This document shows positions 4,923 to 8,470 of a DNA stretch of 8,470 bases, one piece after another. The notes beneath the pieces were generated by a model that saw only the letters and a program-made list of their open reading frames with translations, was not told the DNA's origin and made no database searches. The stretch is from Candidatus Omnitrophota bacterium. Its GTDB lineage: Bacteria; Omnitrophota; Gorgyraeia; Aquiviventales; Aquiviventaceae. Location of the stretch: the NCBI GenBank assembly GCA_016206725.1, contig JACQRA010000102.1, positions 1 through 8,470 on the forward strand, in the 5' to 3' direction. Made by a program: the position numbers and the translations under genes. The first letter of the stretch is position 1. Each line of letters begins with the position of its first letter.

Positions 4923-7553
4923 GTGCATATGCCTCAGGGCTTGGCGTTTCTCATCGATGGAACCGCGTTCTGCTATCGAGCGTTCTATGCCGTTCGTGGG
5001 CTGGCGACGTCGCAAGGACGTCCGACGAACGCCGTGTATGGGTTTGCCGTCATGTTGAGGTCGTTGTTGGAGCAGCATCATCCGGCGTATCTCGCGGTCG
5101 CCTTTGACGTGGGTAAACCGACGTTTCGCCACCGGCAATTCGCCGAGTACAAGATCCAACGCAAACCGATGCCCGATCCGCTCATCGAGCAGCTCTCCAC
5201 CGTCAAAGCCCTGTTGCAGGCCTATCGCATCCCGGTCTTCGAGCGGGAAGGCTATGAAGCGGAGGATGTGCTGGCGACCATCGCTCGAGAGATCGCCACG
5301 GTGGTGGGTGAGGTGTGGCTTGTCAGCGGCGACAAAGACGTGCTCCAACTTGTCAAGGCTCACGTCAAAGTCTACAACCCGCATCAGCACGATGAGGCGC
5401 TCATCGATCGCGCGGTCGTGCGCAAGCGCTATGGGGTCGATCCCGAGCAGATGGTCGATTTGATGGCGCTGATGGGGGATGCGACGGATAACATTCCGGG
5501 TGTTGCGGGTATTGGGGCCGCCACGGCACGGCAGCTGCTCGAGCAATTTGAGAGTGTGGACAACCTCTATCGGCAGTTGCCGGAGGTCACGTCAGTCTCG
5601 CGTCGCAAAGTACTCGAAGAAGGCAGACGCCAGATGGAGGTCTCACGGGAGTTGGCGCGGATTCATGACGATGTGCCGATCGATGTGGAGCTGGAACACT
5701 TGAAGGTCCGGGAGCCCGATTGGAAAGCGCTGCGCGCGCTGTTCCGCGAACTGGAGTTCAAGCGATTGCTCAAGGACCTCGAGGACCATGCGCCGGCTTC
5801 GAGCGCCGCCAGCCCTGCGGTGCGCCTTGTGGATTCGCCTGAAGCGTTCGAGCATCTCAGCCGGCAGCTTGCTCACGCGAGGATGGCGGCGGTGGTGGGA
5901 TGGGGAGCCGCTCCCGCGATGTCTCTCGCCCTGGCGGCGGATTCGCAAGAAGCGTGGCTCGTCCGAGTGGATCGTGAAGGGCTTCACGGCATCGCTCAAG
6001 GGCTGATCTCGTGGCTGGCTGATCCCTCCGCGGCCAAGATCAGTCACGATGGGAAAACCCTCATGCGCGGCCTTCGCGGCATAGGCCTTGAGCTCCGAGG
6101 CCTTGTCGGCGACACGATGATCGCCGCGCATCTGGCCAACCCGGCTCGCACCACACAGGGTCTTGCCGATCTCCTCGACGAAGTCCTCGACATCCGCCTC
6201 AAGCTCCCCGAGGCGATGGATGAGGTGACGATGCCTTCGATGGCGACGGACTGTGCAGCGGCTGTGTGTGCCGTCTTCAACGTGCACGAACATCTGACGA
6301 AGCGCCTGGACGAGCTGGGGCTCATGGTGCTGTATCGCGAACTGGAGCTGCCGCTGCTTGAGGTCTTAGCCGAGATGGAAGTCGACGGGGTCGCGATTGA
6401 CGTGACGCATCTCAGCCGCCTGCGAGATGCCATGGAGCAGCAACTGGCCCGTTTGCATGACGAGATCACGGACGTGGCCGGCGGGGCCTTCAATCTCAAC
6501 TCCCCGCGGCAGCTTGCTCAGGTGCTCTTCGAACAGTTGAAGCTCCCCGTCATCAAACGAACCAAGACGGGGCCCTCAACGGACAGCGACGTCCTGCAAC
6601 ACCTCGCGAAACAGCATCCCTTGCCCAAACGGCTCATGGAATACCGCGAGCTGGCTAAATTGCGCTCGACCTACGTCGACGCGCTGCCCACGCTGGTTGA
6701 TCCGGCGACGGGTCGATTGCATACCACCTTCAATCAGACCGCCACGGCCACCGGACGGCTCTCCTCCAGCAGCCCCAACCTGCAAAACATTCCGGTGAAG
6801 ACTGAACTTGGACGGCAGATTCGTCAGGCGTTCGTTCCGCGCCGCTCCGGCTGGATGTTCATGGCGGCGGATTATTCGCAGATTGAGCTGCGAATCCTCG
6901 CGCATCTCTCCGGCGATCATCAGCTCATCACCGCCTTTGCTAACGGCCGGGACATTCATCGCTGCACCGCCTCCTTAGTCTACGGGATTCCGGAGACTGA
7001 TGTGACCGCCGAGATGCGCAGCGCGATGAAAGCCGTGAATTTCGGCATCCTCTACGGGATGAGCGCCCATGGGCTCTCAAGGGAGCTCGGCCTTCCTTAC
7101 GAGGAATCGGCGGCGTTTATCAACGCCTATTTTGAGCGGTATCCCGGCGTGCGCAGCTTCTTTGACCGCCAGATTCAGCAGGCGACGACGGAGGGGTTCG
7201 TGCAAACGCTGCTGGGACGTCGGCGGTATCTGCCGGAGCTTGCCAGTCACGATCCCGCGATCCGTCAACTTGGCCAGCGATTGGCGATGAACACCCCGAT
7301 CCAGGGCACGGCGGCCGACCTGATCAAGCGCGCCATGATCGAGATCGCCGCGGCTCTGCGCGCGCAGCGGATGGCAAGCCGCATGGTGTTGCAGGTTCAC
7401 GATGAGCTGGTGTTCGATGCGCCGCCGGACGAACGTGACTCGTTGGCCGCGATGGTGCGACGGATCATGGAGGGGGCGATCATGCTCAACGTCCCGTTGC
7501 TGGTGACGATCAAGACCGGCCCCAACTGGCTCGATCTAACCGAATGGACATGA
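4923..7553 (+). CDS. polA: DNA polymerase I with degenerate proofreading domain
   Basis: Family A polymerase for Okazaki-fragment maturation and repair synthesis, 876 residues. The 5'-nuclease domain (about 1-290) keeps its metal ligands: Asp12, the FD at about 63, GYEAEDV (Glu112, Glu114, Asp115), SGDKD (Asp137, Asp139) and GDATDNIPG (Asp186, Asp189). One ligand that is Asp in E. coli is Glu114 here. The central domain (about 295-460) has the 3'-5' exonuclease fold region, but the DxE motif reads VVGWGAAP and the other two motifs lack their Asp and Tyr, so proofreading should be absent. The polymerase domain is complete: TATGRLSSSSPNLQNIP, motif A DYSQIELR (Asp650), motif B Arg699/Lys703/Phe707/Tyr711, and motif C VHDE (His826, Asp827). 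Start: GTG 4923 follows a weak GAGA at 7 bases; ATG 4929 would shorten the protein by two residues. The coaE gene follows after 7 bases. Confidence 0.97.
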   Translation: MHMPQGLAFLIDGTAFCYRAFYAVRGLATSQGRPTNAVYGFAVMLRSLLEQHHPAYLAVAFDVGKPTFRHRQFAEYKIQRKPMPDPLIEQLSTVKALLQAYRIPVFEREGYEAEDVLATIAREIATVVGEVWLVSGDKDVLQLVKAHVKVYNPHQHDEALIDRAVVRKRYGVDPEQMVDLMALMGDATDNIPGVAGIGAATARQLLEQFESVDNLYRQLPEVTSVSRRKVLEEGRRQMEVSRELARIHDDVPIDVELEHLKVREPDWKALRALFRELEFKRLLKDLEDHAPASSAASPAVRLVDSPEAFEHLSRQLAHARMAAVVGWGAAPAMSLALAADSQEAWLVRVDREGLHGIAQGLISWLADPSAAKISHDGKTLMRGLRGIGLELRGLVGDTMIAAHLANPARTTQGLADLLDEVLDIRLKLPEAMDEVTMPSMATDCAAAVCAVFNVHEHLTKRLDELGLMVLYRELELPLLEVLAEMEVDGVAIDVTHLSRLRDAMEQQLARLHDEITDVAGGAFNLNSPRQLAQVLFEQLKLPVIKRTKTGPSTDSDVLQHLAKQHPLPKRLMEYRELAKLRSTYVDALPTLVDPATGRLHTTFNQTATATGRLSSSSPNLQNIPVKTELGRQIRQAFVPRRSGWMFMAADYSQIELRILAHLSGDHQLITAFANGRDIHRCTASLVYGIPETDVTAEMRSAMKAVNFGILYGMSAHGLSRELGLPYEESAAFINAYFERYPGVRSFFDRQIQQATTEGFVQTLLGRRRYLPELASHDPAIRQLGQRLAMNTPIQGTAADLIKRAMIEIAAALRAQRMASRMVLQVHDELVFDAPPDERDSLAAMVRRIMEGAIMLNVPLLVTIKTGPNWLDLTEWT

Positions 7554-8119
7554 TAGAAGGATGATTGTGGTTGGCATTACAGGCAGTGTAGGGACAGGGA
7601 AGAGCACCGTCGCGAAGATGCTGAAGGAATGCGGGGCTGAGGTGATTGACGCGGATCACCTGGCCCATGAGGCGATTCAGCCACGCCAGCCGGCGTGGCG
7701 TTGCATCATCAAGACCTTCGGGCGGACAATCCTCAAAGCCGACGGCTCCATTGACCGGTTGGCATTGGGTCAGCGGGTCTTTCGAGACGCCAAAGCCCGA
7801 CGGCGGCTGGAACGCATCATTCATCCGGACGTGATTCGCCGCACGAAAGCGCGTCTTTCGCAGTGGCGGCGTCAAGGGCGTGTTCGTGTGGCGGTGCTTG
7901 ATGTGCCCCTGCTCGTGGAGGCAGGGATGCACAAGCTGGTCGATCGACTCGTCGTGGTGACGGCTCCGGCAGCCATCCAGCGCCAACGGTTGAAGGCGCG
8001 CGGATGGTCGGAGCCGGAGATCCGTCGGCGGATCGCGGCCCAATGGAAGCTCTCGGCCAAGGTGGCGTTGGCCGATGTGGTGATCGATAACGCAGCGGGG
8101 CTCCTCGAGACCCAAAGGC

Positions 8120-8125
8120 AGGTGA
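8120..8125 (+). promoter_or_regulatory. Ribosome-binding site of rho
   Basis: AGGTGA lies 7 bases before ATG 8133, inside the end of coaE. It supports ATG 8133 as the start of rho over TTG 8163. The latter has only AGGA at 3 bases, but it would reproduce the E. coli Rho N-terminus (MNL) and its residue numbering. Confidence 0.6.
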
Positions 8126-8132
8126 AAGACCT

Positions 8133-8470
<338 letters not shown>

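Noticed and set aside
4173..5546. 457-codon open frame on the minus strand across the TPR and polA genes
   Set aside because: It runs antisense to two strongly supported genes, has an Arg/His/Gln-rich composition typical of a GC-rich shadow frame, and shows no recognisable domain.

Overview
The window is a single-direction, gene-dense stretch of bacterial chromosome, with all genes on the + strand and moderately high GC. It starts inside one gene and ends inside another. The gene complement suggests a Gram-negative, diderm environmental bacterium: type II secretion/type IV pilus-like ATPases and pseudopilins, an exported TPR protein, polA, coaE and rho. A Nitrospirota (Nitrospira-like) origin is my best guess. 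It rests on general impression of protein style and gene order, not on a decisive marker.

Left region (1-3714): a secretion/pseudopilus operon. Two paralogous GspE/PilB-type ATPases lie in tandem, with the stop of the first overlapping the start of the second (TAATG). They are followed by the pseudopilins GspG and GspH. The ATPases would power assembly of a periplasmic pseudopilus of which GspG is the main subunit and GspH a minor subunit. In front of each pseudopilin gene is a copy of an AT-rich element made of 8-bp units (GTGATTAA/GTGATTAG, then the inverted AATCACTC). It folds into a long imperfect hairpin and is also translated as part of the prepilin leader. This is the most unusual structure in the window.

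Middle region (3715-4874): a 12-bp perfect inverted repeat closes the secretion operon. A good sigma70-like promoter (TTGACG-17-TACACT) directly abuts it and drives a signal-peptide-bearing TPR protein. That protein is built of two standard 34-residue TPRs followed by three exact 54-residue super-repeats.

Right region (4923-8470): a housekeeping cluster of polA, coaE and the start of rho, with 7-bp or overlapping junctions. The DNA polymerase I has intact 5'-nuclease and polymerase motifs, but its 3'-5' exonuclease domain has lost the metal-binding carboxylates, so it should not proofread. CoaE performs the last step of coenzyme A synthesis. The Rho fragment carries the N-terminal helical domain and the start of the RNA-binding cold-shock fold. 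Nothing ties this cluster functionally to the secretion genes beyond adjacency.
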